A DNA stretch of 64,000 nt from Candidatus Zixiibacteriota bacterium (GTDB lineage Bacteria > Zixibacteria > MSB-5A5 > DSPP01). Under the pieces are notes generated by a model. The model searched no databases, was not told the DNA's origin, and worked only from the letters and a program-made list of their open reading frames with translations. The translations under genes and the position numbers were made by a program. The DNA is taken from the NCBI GenBank assembly GCA_022614805.1, contig JAKEHY010000017.1:62001-126000 (forward strand), given 5' to 3'. Shown piece by piece: positions 24,557-33,392 of this stretch (position 1 is its first letter; every line of letters starts with the position of its first letter).

Positions 24557-27370
24557 ATGGAACGGGTGACCGGCGACAGTAAAATAGTCAGGGATTTGGC
24601 CAAGCTTGTGGAAGGGGACGTGCTTTTCGACGAGCTTTCCCGTCAGGAGTACGCCACTGCTGCCTGCATTTTCAAAATCCGCCCGCTGGGAGCGGTCTGC
24701 CCTAAGAGCAAAAAAGACGTCGAGGTGCTGGTTAAATACGCCCGTGCCCATCAAATTTCACTGACACCAAGAGGCGGCGGCTCCGGTCTTTCCGGTCAGG
24801 CGCTCGGGGCCGGAATTGTGGTCGATTTCTCCCGCTATATGAACAAGGTCGTAGGTATCAATCCGGAAGAAAAGACTGTCCGCGTTCAGCCGGGATTGAT
24901 TTACACCAAGTTGAACGAGGCGGCCACCAAATACAACCTTTTTCTGCCGCCCGACCCTTCCAGCGGCTCCTACTGCACGGTGGGGGGGATGATTGCCAAC
25001 AACTCCGCCGGCGCCCACACCGTTTTTTACGGCACCACACGGGATTTTGTCGAATCGCTGGAAACCGTCGTCTCGGACGGTTTCCGGGTCGAAAGCAGCC
25101 GGCTGGCGGGCAATTCAAACCTCACGGCTGAACTTGCAAACACCTGCAAGCAAACCGAAGAGCTTCTCTTGTCAAATCGACAGGCTATTCTGGACTCTAC
25201 TGTCCAAGTCACAAAAAACTCGGCCGGATACAATCTGGACGGCGCTCTGAAAAGCGGCGGGGTCGATTTTACCCAACTTTTGGTCGGCTCGGAAGGGACG
25301 CTCGGAATTGTGACTGAAGCGACTTTTCGGTTGCTGCCCAGACTGCCCCACCGGGCCGTTACCCTTTTGTATTTTGATGACTGGGAAAAAGCCTCGCAAG
25401 CGGTAGTGGAACTGCTCAAGCTCGCGCCATCGGCCCTGGAGTTGGTGGATGAAACCTTCGTTTCTTACGTGCGCAAAGGCCGGCAGGAACTGCGCCCCTT
25501 TTTGCCGGAAAAATCGACTGCGGTGATATTGCTCGAATTCGAAGGCCAAACGCCGGAGGAAGTGAAGGAAAAAATCCCCGCCGGCGTGCGTGCGGCTGCT
25601 CCCCTTGCCTTCGGCACCCGCGCCGCCTTTGCACCTAAAGAACAAAACGCCCTCTGGGAAACCCGCCGGGCGGCCCTGCCGATTGTCTATAAAGCCAGCC
25701 CGATTAAAAAGCCGATGAATTTTATCGACGATTCCGCCGTCCCACCGCAAAATCTGGGACGTTACATCAACGGCCTGAAGCAGATTATGGGGAAGCGGGG
25801 CATTGAACTGGTCATCTTCGGTCATGCCGGCAACGGCAATGTGCACATTACCCCACTAATGGACCCGCACGAGCCGGGTTTCGAAAACCGGTTGGTGGAA
25901 ATTTCGGATGAGGCGTTTGACCTGACCTTAAAGCTGGGTGGCACTATCTCGGCCGAGCACGGCGATGGGGTGATGCGTTCACCTTATCTCAAAAGACAAT
26001 ACCCCAAGACCTATCCCCTCTTCGAGCGGCTGAAAAAAATCTGGGACCCGGAGAACATTCTCAACCCCGGCAAAATCGTTACCGATTACAACCATATCCC
26101 GGTCAACATCCTTCGTTTCCCTAAAAAATTCATCCCGACCGGCACCGTTTTCGACCAGCCCCGCTGGCGAGTCGAGATTGAAAAATGCCACGGCTGCGGC
26201 GCCTGCCGCAACTACTGCCCGGTGGCGGCCGAAACCGAAATCGAACCCGCCACCGCCCGTGCCAAGCCGAATTTGTTGATGGGCGTCATCACCGGCGAAC
26301 TTCCGGTTGACCTGCTTTTCGACGAGCGTTTCAAAAGCGTGGCTGATTTATGCTTCAACTGCCGGCTCTGTCTTTCCGAATGCCCCACCGCCGTGGACGT
26401 CCCCGATTTGGCCATTCTGACCCGAACCCTGTACGCCGAAAAGCACGGCCAGACCCTGCGCAACAAGGTGCTGTCGCACGCCGACACCAGTTCCAAGCTG
26501 GCCTCCCTGATGCCGAAGGTGACCAACTGGGCCCTTTCCCTGCGGCTCAATCGCATCTTTATGGAACGAATCTTAGGCATCCACCGGGACCGGGAGTTTG
26601 CTCCGGCGCTAAGACCTTTTCCTTTAAAACAGAAAACAAACTACGCAGGCAAAAGGAAGGTCGCCTACTTTCCGGGTTGTTTCGCCCGCTTCAACGACGT
26701 GAACGGCGAAGCGCAGGCGGCCTTGAAGGTGTTGCAGAAAAACGGCGTTGAAGTCCTGGTTCCGGAACAAAAATGCTGCGGGATTGCGATGATAACCGTC
26801 GGGAGTGAAGAAGATGCCCGAAAGAATGCCCGATTCAATGTCGAGGTCTTGGCCCCGCTGGTAAAGCAGGGGTATGAGGTCGTCGCCTCCGCCCCCTCCT
26901 GTGCTTTGGCGATTTACGAAGATTATCCCCGGCTATTGAATACGGAAGAGGCCCATCTGGTCAGCCAAGCGACCAAAGAAATTCATCAATACCTGTGGGA
27001 ACTATACCAGCGCAAGGAACTGAACCGGAGCTTCAAACCGGTCGATTTGCACTTGGTGTGGCACAACCCCTGCCATTCCAAGGCCCTGGGAGTCGAACGG
27101 GAGCCGATTGAGCTTTTGCGGCTGGTTCCCGGGGTGGTCGTGGAAGAGATTGCCGATTCCTGTTGCGGAATGGCCGGAACCTTCGGCTTCAAAACCGAAA
27201 ATTTCGACCTGTCGATGAAAATCGGAAACCGATTATTCGAGGAAATCAAGCGCACCGGCGTCACCGCCGTGGCGACCTCCTGCGGCACCTGCAACATCCA
27301 GATTGCCCAGGGGACCCGCCTGCCCGTCCGCCATACCCTCTCGATTCTGGCCGAGGCCTACCGGGATTAA
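24557..27370 (+). CDS. FAD-linked oxidase fused to Fe-S/CCG domain (D-2-hydroxyacid dehydrogenase type)
   Basis: A fusion of a GlcD-like flavoprotein and a GlcF-like iron-sulfur protein, about 937 residues. The FAD-binding PCMH domain (about 40-220) has PRGGGSGLSGQALG and PPDPSSGSYCTVGGMIANNS; the oxidase C-terminal domain follows, with HAGNGNVHI and EHGDGVM. Then come two 4Fe-4S motifs, CHGCGACRNYCP and CFNCRLCLSECP, and two CCG-type motifs, CCGIAM and CCGMAG. Proteins of this plan oxidise D-lactate, glycolate or similar acids and pass electrons to the quinone pool; the exact substrate is not shown. The frame opens at TTG 24521, but ATG 24557 is preferred. No neighbour indicates an operon. 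Confidence 0.87.
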   Translation: MERVTGDSKIVRDLAKLVEGDVLFDELSRQEYATAACIFKIRPLGAVCPKSKKDVEVLVKYARAHQISLTPRGGGSGLSGQALGAGIVVDFSRYMNKVVGINPEEKTVRVQPGLIYTKLNEAATKYNLFLPPDPSSGSYCTVGGMIANNSAGAHTVFYGTTRDFVESLETVVSDGFRVESSRLAGNSNLTAELANTCKQTEELLLSNRQAILDSTVQVTKNSAGYNLDGALKSGGVDFTQLLVGSEGTLGIVTEATFRLLPRLPHRAVTLLYFDDWEKASQAVVELLKLAPSALELVDETFVSYVRKGRQELRPFLPEKSTAVILLEFEGQTPEEVKEKIPAGVRAAAPLAFGTRAAFAPKEQNALWETRRAALPIVYKASPIKKPMNFIDDSAVPPQNLGRYINGLKQIMGKRGIELVIFGHAGNGNVHITPLMDPHEPGFENRLVEISDEAFDLTLKLGGTISAEHGDGVMRSPYLKRQYPKTYPLFERLKKIWDPENILNPGKIVTDYNHIPVNILRFPKKFIPTGTVFDQPRWRVEIEKCHGCGACRNYCPVAAETEIEPATARAKPNLLMGVITGELPVDLLFDERFKSVADLCFNCRLCLSECPTAVDVPDLAILTRTLYAEKHGQTLRNKVLSHADTSSKLASLMPKVTNWALSLRLNRIFMERILGIHRDREFAPALRPFPLKQKTNYAGKRKVAYFPGCFARFNDVNGEAQAALKVLQKNGVEVLVPEQKCCGIAMITVGSEEDARKNARFNVEVLAPLVKQGYEVVASAPSCALAIYEDYPRLLNTEEAHLVSQATKEIHQYLWELYQRKELNRSFKPVDLHLVWHNPCHSKALGVEREPIELLRLVPGVVVEEIADSCCGMAGTFGFKTENFDLSMKIGNRLFEEIKRTGVTAVATSCGTCNIQIAQGTRLPVRHTLSILAEAYRD

Positions 27371-27372
27371 CT

Positions 27373-27401
27373 GGGTTTTCGGCAGACATTTTGCGTATAA
27401 T
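27373..27401 (+). promoter_or_regulatory. Putative promoter with consensus -10 TATAAT
   Basis: A perfect TATAAT (27396-27401) lies 12 bases before the ATG at 27414; the -35 region is poor (GGGTTT at 27373 with a 17-base spacer). GGGAG between -10 and ATG is the ribosome binding site, so the leader would be very short. Confidence 0.35.
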
Positions 27402-27413
27402 TTAAGGGAGAAG

Positions 27414-28670
27414 ATGCTGAAAAAACTGCTGGTAATTTTGCTTTTAAGTCCGGCCGGAGTGCAGGCCGACAAACTTTTGATTTATATGGACGGCAAACAG
27501 ACCGACCACCTGAAGGCCTACGGCGTGGCTTACTGGATCTTAAGCCTTGGCCAAAATGTGGAGTGGCTTTTGAATTACCGGGGCGGTTCCTTTATGGCCG
27601 ACCCAGCCCCGGAGCTGGAAAAACTCTGCCGTCTGCGGGGGGTGGGGTTTGAAATCATCTCCACCGGCGACGCCAATCAAATTTACCAGACCATCGAAGA
27701 AAACAACATGGAAGTGATTTTGCTGGAAAAACCTCCGAAAATAGCCATTTACACCCCTCCCAATAAAGAACCCTGGGACGATGCCGTGACGCTCGCTTTA
27801 ACCTATGCTGAAATTCCGTACGGCACCCTGTGGGACGCCGAGGTACTGGCCGGAGAACTGGCGAAATATGACTGGATTCACCTGCACCACGAGGACTTCT
27901 CCGGCCAGTATGGAAAATTCTACGCAATGTACCGCAATGCCGATTGGTACCGGCAGGAGGTTGCCGCCAACCAGACGATGGCCCATCAATTGGGATTCGC
28001 CAAGGTATCCGTGGCGAAAAAAGCGGTTTCCCGGGCAATCAAGGACTACGTCGCCGCGGGGGGAATGCTTTTTGCGATGTGCTCCGCCACCGAAACCATC
28101 GATATTGCCTTTGCCGTCGATTCGACCGACATTGTTGACGCAGTTTTCGACGGCGACCCGCCGGACGCCGACTACAGCCGCCGGCTGAATTACAACCGGA
28201 CCTGGGCTTTCACCAACTTTCAGGTCTTTCCGGAGCCGTTCGACCACCGCCGCTCGGACATCGACGTCACCTACGACCGCAACCGCTGGGTGCCGAACCC
28301 GAAGGCCGACTTTTTCACCCTGTTTGAATTTTCCGCCAAGTTGGACCCGGTGCCGACGATGCTGGTGCAAAACCACAATGCCGCTGTGGCCGGCTTTATG
28401 GGGCTGACCACCGCTTTCCGGCGTTCGCTTCTTAAAAAATACGTCACCATCCTTGGGGAAATCCCGGAAGCCGACGAGGTGCGCTACATCCACGGCAACT
28501 TCGGGCAGGGAACCTGGACTTTTCTGGCCGGCCACGACCCGGAGGATTACGAACACCAGATTGGCGACCCCCCCACCGATTTGGCCCTGCACAAAAATTC
28601 TCCCGGCTACCGGCTGATTTTGAACAACGTCCTCTTCCCGGCGGCCCGGCAGAAAGAACGGAAAACTTGA
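27414..28670 (+). CDS. Secreted protein of unknown function (family often labelled asparagine synthetase B in Bacteroidota)
   Basis: Exported protein of 418 residues with a signal peptide (LLVILLLSPAGVQA). The stretch LLIYMDGKQTDHLKAYGVAYW followed by EWLLNYRGGSF resembles a conserved secreted family of Bacteroidota-like genomes that databases often call asparagine synthetase B, though no glutamine amidotransferase or ATP-pyrophosphatase motif is visible, so that name is probably wrong. A central region (HLHHEDFSGQYGKFY, MLFAMCSATET) looks like a ThuA/GATase-like alpha-beta fold. ATG 27414 has GGGAG upstream. The next gene overlaps its stop. Function unknown. Confidence 0.6.
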   Translation: MLKKLLVILLLSPAGVQADKLLIYMDGKQTDHLKAYGVAYWILSLGQNVEWLLNYRGGSFMADPAPELEKLCRLRGVGFEIISTGDANQIYQTIEENNMEVILLEKPPKIAIYTPPNKEPWDDAVTLALTYAEIPYGTLWDAEVLAGELAKYDWIHLHHEDFSGQYGKFYAMYRNADWYRQEVAANQTMAHQLGFAKVSVAKKAVSRAIKDYVAAGGMLFAMCSATETIDIAFAVDSTDIVDAVFDGDPPDADYSRRLNYNRTWAFTNFQVFPEPFDHRRSDIDVTYDRNRWVPNPKADFFTLFEFSAKLDPVPTMLVQNHNAAVAGFMGLTTAFRRSLLKKYVTILGEIPEADEVRYIHGNFGQGTWTFLAGHDPEDYEHQIGDPPTDLALHKNSPGYRLILNNVLFPAARQKERKT

Positions 28671-29509
28671 AAAATTTGGGTTTTTCTGCCAACCGCCGGA
28701 ATACTTCCATCGAGGAGGCCGTCGCCAAGGCGGTTGAATGGAAGCTGGAAGCGCTGGAAATAAACCTGAACCGTCCCGAATATTTTCCGGAGAATTTCGA
28801 TTCTCCCAGGAAAACCGCGATAAGAAAAACGTCCGAAAAATCGGAAATCCGGCTCCTGCTGCATGCTCCCGACGACATCAATCTCCTTTCCCGCCACAAA
28901 AACATCCGCCTGGCGGGGGTGGAGCGGTTAAAGGAGATGCTCGCTTTCGGAAAGGAGCTTGGGGCCGTTTATTTCACCTTGCATACCGGCAAAGTCGGCC
29001 TAGTGGCTACCGCTTCGGGTCGGGTCAAGATTATGCAGCATCCGACCTTCAAGCCGCTGGCGGAGAATTTTCGCGACTCGGCCCTCCGGCTTTTGGACGC
29101 GGCCGAAGGCCAGCTGGAGATGGGCTTCGAAAACACCAATCATTTCGAGGGATTTTTCGAGGAAGTCATCGCCGAATTGCTGGAGCAAACCCAGCTCAAA
29201 CTAACCTGGGATATCGGCCACTCCTTTGCCGAAACCCCGGAAAAAATCAAGCAGACGCTGCGCTTTTTCTTCACTCATCTTCACCGGGTGCGAACGGTTC
29301 ATTTGCACGACCGCAACGAGAAAACCGACCACCTGCCGGTCGGCTCCGGAACCATTCCCTGGAAACGGTTCGGCGAGGTTTTGCAAACGGACGAGATATT
29401 CAAGATTGTGGAAGTCAAGGATGCCGAAGCTATCGAGACCTCACTGAACTTTCTGCGCAAGCTGTCTTTTGGTCAAACTTTTTCAGCCCCCCCCGTCTCT
29501 AAAAAGTAG
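28667..29509 (+). CDS. Sugar phosphate isomerase/epimerase-like TIM-barrel protein
   Basis: Xylose-isomerase-like (AP endonuclease family 2) barrel of 280 residues. Visible metal-site words are LLLHAPDDIN, FTLHTG, MGFENTNHF, KLTWDIGHSF, VHLHDRNEK and KIVEVKD, which give the His, Glu and Asp ligands of the usual divalent metal site. Substrate cannot be told: family members act on sugars, hydroxypyruvate, inosose or DNA. The start is TTG 28667 and overlaps the upstream TGA (TTGA), so it is coupled to the secreted protein gene. A terminator follows at 29544. Confidence 0.75.
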   Translation: MKNLGFSANRRNTSIEEAVAKAVEWKLEALEINLNRPEYFPENFDSPRKTAIRKTSEKSEIRLLLHAPDDINLLSRHKNIRLAGVERLKEMLAFGKELGAVYFTLHTGKVGLVATASGRVKIMQHPTFKPLAENFRDSALRLLDAAEGQLEMGFENTNHFEGFFEEVIAELLEQTQLKLTWDIGHSFAETPEKIKQTLRFFFTHLHRVRTVHLHDRNEKTDHLPVGSGTIPWKRFGEVLQTDEIFKIVEVKDAEAIETSLNFLRKLSFGQTFSAPPVSKK

Positions 29510-29543
29510 CTGACAAAGGTATCGGGTAACTTTTCCCCAATAG

Positions 29544-29567
29544 GGCCTCCAAAGGGAGACCTTTTTT
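29544..29567 (+). terminator. Rho-independent terminator
   Basis: GGCCTCC-AAA-GGGAGACC with one mismatch, followed by six T (29562-29567). It closes the two-gene unit at 27414-29509 before the cupredoxin operon. Confidence 0.7.
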
Positions 29568-29635
29568 GCTGACTTTAGGCCCCTGCCAGAACGCCGATAA
29601 GATTAAGGAGGGATTCGTCTTAAAGGAGGGGAAGT

Positions 29636-30294
29636 ATGCGTCTATTCGGGTTGGTTCTTGCGGCTTTACTGCTTTCGCTCCCCCGGCTTTCGGCCGGAAC
29701 GCTGGAGGGCCGGCTGCCGGACTTCCCCCCCCGGTTACCCTTCAAAGTGTGGAGCGTTATCCCACGGGGGCCAAACCTTCGATGCCGGACACCTTTTACA
29801 AGCCGCCCGCTACGGTGGTTTATCTTGTTCCGGTCTCCGCACGAGAGCCACAAAAATTCGAGCCTCCTGCCGCCCATCCCCGAGTCGTTCAAGCGAACCG
29901 CCGTTTCATTCCGGAAGTTTTACCGGTGGTCGTGGGAACGACCGTCGATTTCCCCAACTTCGACCCCTTCTTCCACAACGCTTTTTCCTACTCCAAAACC
30001 AAAAAGTTCGATTTGGGCCGCTACCCCACCGGAAAATCCCGTGCCGTAACTTTTGACAAGCCCGGGCCGGTCCGGGTTTTCTGCGAGATCCATTCGGATA
30101 TGAACTGCGTCGTTCTGGTTCTGGAAAATCCCTACTTTACCCATCCCGACGTGGAGGGGAGCTTCAAAATTGAAAACGTGCCGGAAGGGGAGTATCTTCT
30201 GAAAGTTTGGCACAAGACCTCCGAATGGGGCACCCGACCGGTTAAAATTTCGGACGAAAAGCCTGTCGCCATCGATTTTCAGGAAAGCCGATGA
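29636..30294 (+). CDS. Secreted cupredoxin-like protein, frame broken at a C8 tract
   Basis: AAAGGAGGGGAAGT before ATG 29636 is the strongest ribosome binding site in the area, and the frame opens with a clear signal peptide (MRLFGLVLAALLLSLPRLSA). That frame leaves the conserved sequence at a run of eight C (29725-29732). The rest of the protein continues in the other forward frame (open from 29566): a blue-copper-like fold with ligands His in PFFHNAFS and Cys, His and Met in VFCEIHSDM, then a carboxypeptidase-regulatory-like tail (GSFKIENVPEGEYLLKVWH). Nine or six C would join them. It could be a sequencing error, a phase-variable tract or a recent mutation. The TGA overlaps the kinase ATG. 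Confidence 0.75.
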
Positions 30295-32090
30295 AGTTTG
30301 GTGCCAGCCGCCTGCAGCGGCAGCTTTTCTTCTCGGCCCTTGGGCTTATTCTCATGCTGGTTCTCTTTTCCCTCTTTACGATTTACCGGGCATCCAGAAA
30401 GAAGCTCACCAGCTACCTTCGGGACGAACTGGCGCAAAGTTTGCCCGTGTCCAAAAAGTTTTTGCAGCAACGCCAACGCTATCTATTGGCCGAGGGTCAA
30501 GTCATCGCCAACGACCCCCGCTTCTTCGCCGCCATGGCGGAGGGGGACGGCTCCACGGCCCAGGCTGAAGCGGAAAGGTTCCAGGCGATTGTGAACGCCG
30601 ATTTGCTGGCAGTCATCGGCCCAAGGGGGGAGCTGCTCGCCTCGGTTATGGAAAAACCCGAAGGGCGAATCAAAGAAACGGATCTCGTCCTCCTAAAGAA
30701 ATTCAATTACCGCGGCCAGAACGGAATGTTGGCCCTTTCCCAAAGAATTTATCAGTTGGTGCAAATCCCTCTGCAGGCTCCCGGCCACGGGGAAATCGGG
30801 CAGTTGCTGCTCGGCTACGCCATCGATTCGAGTCTGGCTCGGAGCTTGAAAGACATCACCCATTCGGAAGTTTGTTTCTTCCTGAATGGAGGGCCAGTCG
30901 CGACCACCCTGAACGCGGCCCGCACGGCCGAATTGGAGCGGTTTTCACCCTCCTTAAACAGGTCGGAAAAAGTCAACGAGGTTTCCATTGGAGGCGAAGA
31001 CTTCCTCGTTCTGTGCCGGAGCTTGGAGACCGGTCTGCCCTCCCAAACTCCAATTTGGTACTGCCTGCTTAAATCCGAAGATAAAGTCATCCTCCCTTTG
31101 ATGAACCAGATATTCCGTTCCTTTTTCCTGCCCGTTTTGATTGGGACGGTCATAACCATTCTCGGTTCCTATTTTCTGTCGATGAAAATCGGCCGGCGGC
31201 TTGAAAAGCTGGTGGCCGGCGCGAACCAGATAAGCTCCGGCAACCTGGATTTCACCCTGCCGCCCTCCGCCAAAGACGAAATAGGGCGTCTTTCGGAGGC
31301 TTTCAACCAAATGCGCATCTCGCTCAAAAACCGCCTGGAGGAACTGAAGGAGGCCCACGCCCAAGCGCTGCGGGAGGAGCGGCTGGGAATCGTCGGTCGG
31401 ATGGCGGCCACCATCATTCACGATTTCCGCGGCCCGATGCAGGTCATCCAAGGTTCGGCCGAGCTTTTGGCCGTGCCGGAGGCCAGCAAGGAAAAAAGGG
31501 AGCGCCACAGCGGGGTTATCGTCCAGCAGGTGGAACGGATGGCCAATATGACCCAGGAGTTGTTGGATTTCGCCAAAGGGGAAAGCCGCGCCCGGCGGGT
31601 GGTCCTGGATATTGAAGACCTGCTGACCGAAATCAACTTCCAAGCCGAAGAGCTTTGCCGCAACACCCCGGTGCGGGTGGACGTCGAACTGAAAAAACCG
31701 TTCCAGCTCTGGGCCGACAAGGAAAAGATACTGCGGGTTTTTATGAACCTGATTCGCAACGCCAAGGAAGCGATGGCGGGGGGCGGGGGAATCAAAATCA
31801 CCGCCTTTTTGGACCGGGTGGAGGGGGTTATTCAGGTCGTCGATAACGGGCCCGGAATTGCCCCGGAGCTGGTCGGTCGTCTGTTCCAGCCGTTCGCCAC
31901 CTTCGGCAAAGCCGGCGGTACCGGTCTGGGACTGGCATTGAGCAAAAAGATTGTCGAAGAACATGGGGGGGCCATTCAGTGCGACTCCGGGCCGGGAGAA
32001 GGTACCACCTTCACTATCCGGCTGCCGGCCGGCGAAAAGGTGGCTTTGGAAACCATCGCTCATACGGAAACAAGCAAGATTCTGATTTGA
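30291..32090 (+). CDS. Membrane sensor histidine kinase (Cache-like/HAMP/HisKA/HATPase)
   Basis: A 599-residue two-component sensor. Two membrane segments (about 12-32 and 276-297) enclose a periplasmic sensor region of about 240 residues; HAMP follows (about 298-350), then HisKA with His377 in [10 protein letters not shown], and an HATPase_c domain with [10 protein letters not shown] (N box), VVDNGPGI (G1), FQPFATF and GGTGLGLAL (G2). No response regulator gene is in the operon or window, so it is an orphan kinase. ATG overlaps the cupredoxin stop (ATGA). Its neighbours are a periplasmic copper-type protein and a porin, which suggests sensing of an envelope metal or redox condition (inference). 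Confidence 0.9.
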   Translation: MKFGASRLQRQLFFSALGLILMLVLFSLFTIYRASRKKLTSYLRDELAQSLPVSKKFLQQRQRYLLAEGQVIANDPRFFAAMAEGDGSTAQAEAERFQAIVNADLLAVIGPRGELLASVMEKPEGRIKETDLVLLKKFNYRGQNGMLALSQRIYQLVQIPLQAPGHGEIGQLLLGYAIDSSLARSLKDITHSEVCFFLNGGPVATTLNAARTAELERFSPSLNRSEKVNEVSIGGEDFLVLCRSLETGLPSQTPIWYCLLKSEDKVILPLMNQIFRSFFLPVLIGTVITILGSYFLSMKIGRRLEKLVAGANQISSGNLDFTLPPSAKDEIGRLSEAFNQMRISLKNRLEELKEAHAQALREERLGIVGRMAATIIHDFRGPMQVIQGSAELLAVPEASKEKRERHSGVIVQQVERMANMTQELLDFAKGESRARRVVLDIEDLLTEINFQAEELCRNTPVRVDVELKKPFQLWADKEKILRVFMNLIRNAKEAMAGGGGIKITAFLDRVEGVIQVVDNGPGIAPELVGRLFQPFATFGKAGGTGLGLALSKKIVEEHGGAIQCDSGPGEGTTFTIRLPAGEKVALETIAHTETSKILI

Positions 32091-32101
32091 GGAGGGCGGA
32101 T

Positions 32102-33268
32102 ATGAACAGACAGCTGAAATGGAATTTCCTGGTTGCCGCTTTGATTTTTTCAACTCCTCTTGCAAAAGCCGAAAACCCCTTGGAAACTCACCTCCTGATT
32201 GATGTGGTGGGCCGCAACACCGGCGCCAAGAACATCTCGAATTTCACCTTCTTCGGGCAATCCAACTTCGACGCCCTCCGAATCCGGCTTTTTCTGGAAA
32301 AAAAGGTCTCCGACCGGGTGGAGGTTTTCACCCAATTGCTCTCCAACAATGCCAATTCCCCCCGGGTCTACGGGGGCTACGTGCGCCTCAAATCCGGCAG
32401 CCCCTGGGGCAACCTGGAGGCCGGGCTCGTTCGCAATCCCTTTGGCACGTGGGGACCCCGGACCTATTCGGACAAAAACCCTTTGGTCGGAATCCCGCTC
32501 GGATACGGCTACCACACCGCCTTAATCGTTTACATGGCCGCCTTGCAGAAAAGCCCGGCGGAGCTCTTCTCCTTCCGCGGCCGCGGCGGCGACCCGGCTC
32601 CCAATTACGGCATCAGTTCCGGCCTGCCGGTGGTGTATGACAACTGCTGGAACTCCGGTTTTCTGATTTTTGGCGGCAACGGAAAGATTGACTATATGCT
32701 GGGAGCGCTGGCCGGCTCGTTATCGAATCCAACCATTGAACTGGAACGTTCCCGCCCCCAGGTTTCCGGCCGCATCGGCTTTGCGCCGATGCTCGGCCTG
32801 ACGGTTGGAAGTTCCTTGGCCTACGGGCCGTACCTAACCAATGAAAGCAAATCCGAACTCCCGGCGGGAGCGGATGTCAGCGACTACTCCCAGCGGATTT
32901 TCGGATTAGACCTGAATTTCGAACGGGAAAAATTCATCGGCCATTCCGAAGCGATGGTCAATCGCTGGATTCATCCCTACATTTCCCAACCGCTGGATGT
33001 GTACACCGGATACGTGGAAGGGATGTATAAATTTGCTACTCAATTTTTCTTTGCCGCCCGCTACGACCGAATGGAATTTTCAAAAATCGCCGACCCGGCC
33101 GGCGGCGAGAGCGTATGGGACTATCCTTTGTACCGGATAGAAACGGGGCTGGGGTATCGCTTCGACCGCAACGTCACCATCAAACTGGTGGGGCAGCTGA
33201 CCCGTTTTCCGGGCCAGTCGCAATTCAACGACGGCATCCTCGCGACGCAGATTTCCACCAGCTTTTAA
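32102..33268 (+). CDS. Porin-like outer-membrane beta-barrel protein
   Basis: 388 residues with a signal peptide (WNFLVAALIFSTPLAKA). The body is made of alternating strands with short turns, aromatic girdles (GYHTALIVYMAAL, GLGYRFDRNVTIKLVGQL) and a C-terminal Phe (ATQISTSF), the usual outer-membrane assembly signal. No specific porin family is recognised. GGAGGGCGG is just upstream of ATG 32102; the frame is open to 31979 inside the kinase gene but the signal peptide fixes the start. It is the last gene of the cupredoxin-kinase-porin unit, closed by a strong terminator. Confidence 0.75.
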   Translation: MNRQLKWNFLVAALIFSTPLAKAENPLETHLLIDVVGRNTGAKNISNFTFFGQSNFDALRIRLFLEKKVSDRVEVFTQLLSNNANSPRVYGGYVRLKSGSPWGNLEAGLVRNPFGTWGPRTYSDKNPLVGIPLGYGYHTALIVYMAALQKSPAELFSFRGRGGDPAPNYGISSGLPVVYDNCWNSGFLIFGGNGKIDYMLGALAGSLSNPTIELERSRPQVSGRIGFAPMLGLTVGSSLAYGPYLTNESKSELPAGADVSDYSQRIFGLDLNFEREKFIGHSEAMVNRWIHPYISQPLDVYTGYVEGMYKFATQFFFAARYDRMEFSKIADPAGGESVWDYPLYRIETGLGYRFDRNVTIKLVGQLTRFPGQSQFNDGILATQISTSF

Positions 33269-33275
33269 TCCCACA

Positions 33276-33311
33276 AAAAAGGGAGTTGCGCTCAAGCGAA
33301 ACCCCCTTTTT
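33276..33311. terminator. Strong bidirectional terminator between convergent genes
   Basis: AAAAAGGGAGTTGCG pairs with CGAAACCCCCTTTTT around the loop CTCAAG, with two mismatches, 15-base arms, an A run on the left and a T run on the right. It can end both the porin transcript (plus) and the argF transcript (minus). Confidence 0.8.
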
Positions 33312-33319
33312 GTCATTAG

Positions 33320-33369
33320 GTAGCGGAAACCTTCAGGGTTCCATCTGGAGGTCTAAAGACCTCCACTAC
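33320..33369. repeat. REP-like hairpin pair with GTAG/CTAC ends
   Basis: GTAG at 33320 heads the hairpin GGAAACC/GGGTTCC; GGAGGTCT-AAAGACCTCC (33347-33364) is a second, perfect hairpin followed by CTAC at 33366-33369. As at 2164, two GTAG-headed hairpins face each other, here directly after the terminator downstream of argF. Confidence 0.65.
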
Positions 33370-33392
33370 GCCAAAAGCAGTTGGAGGAAAAC

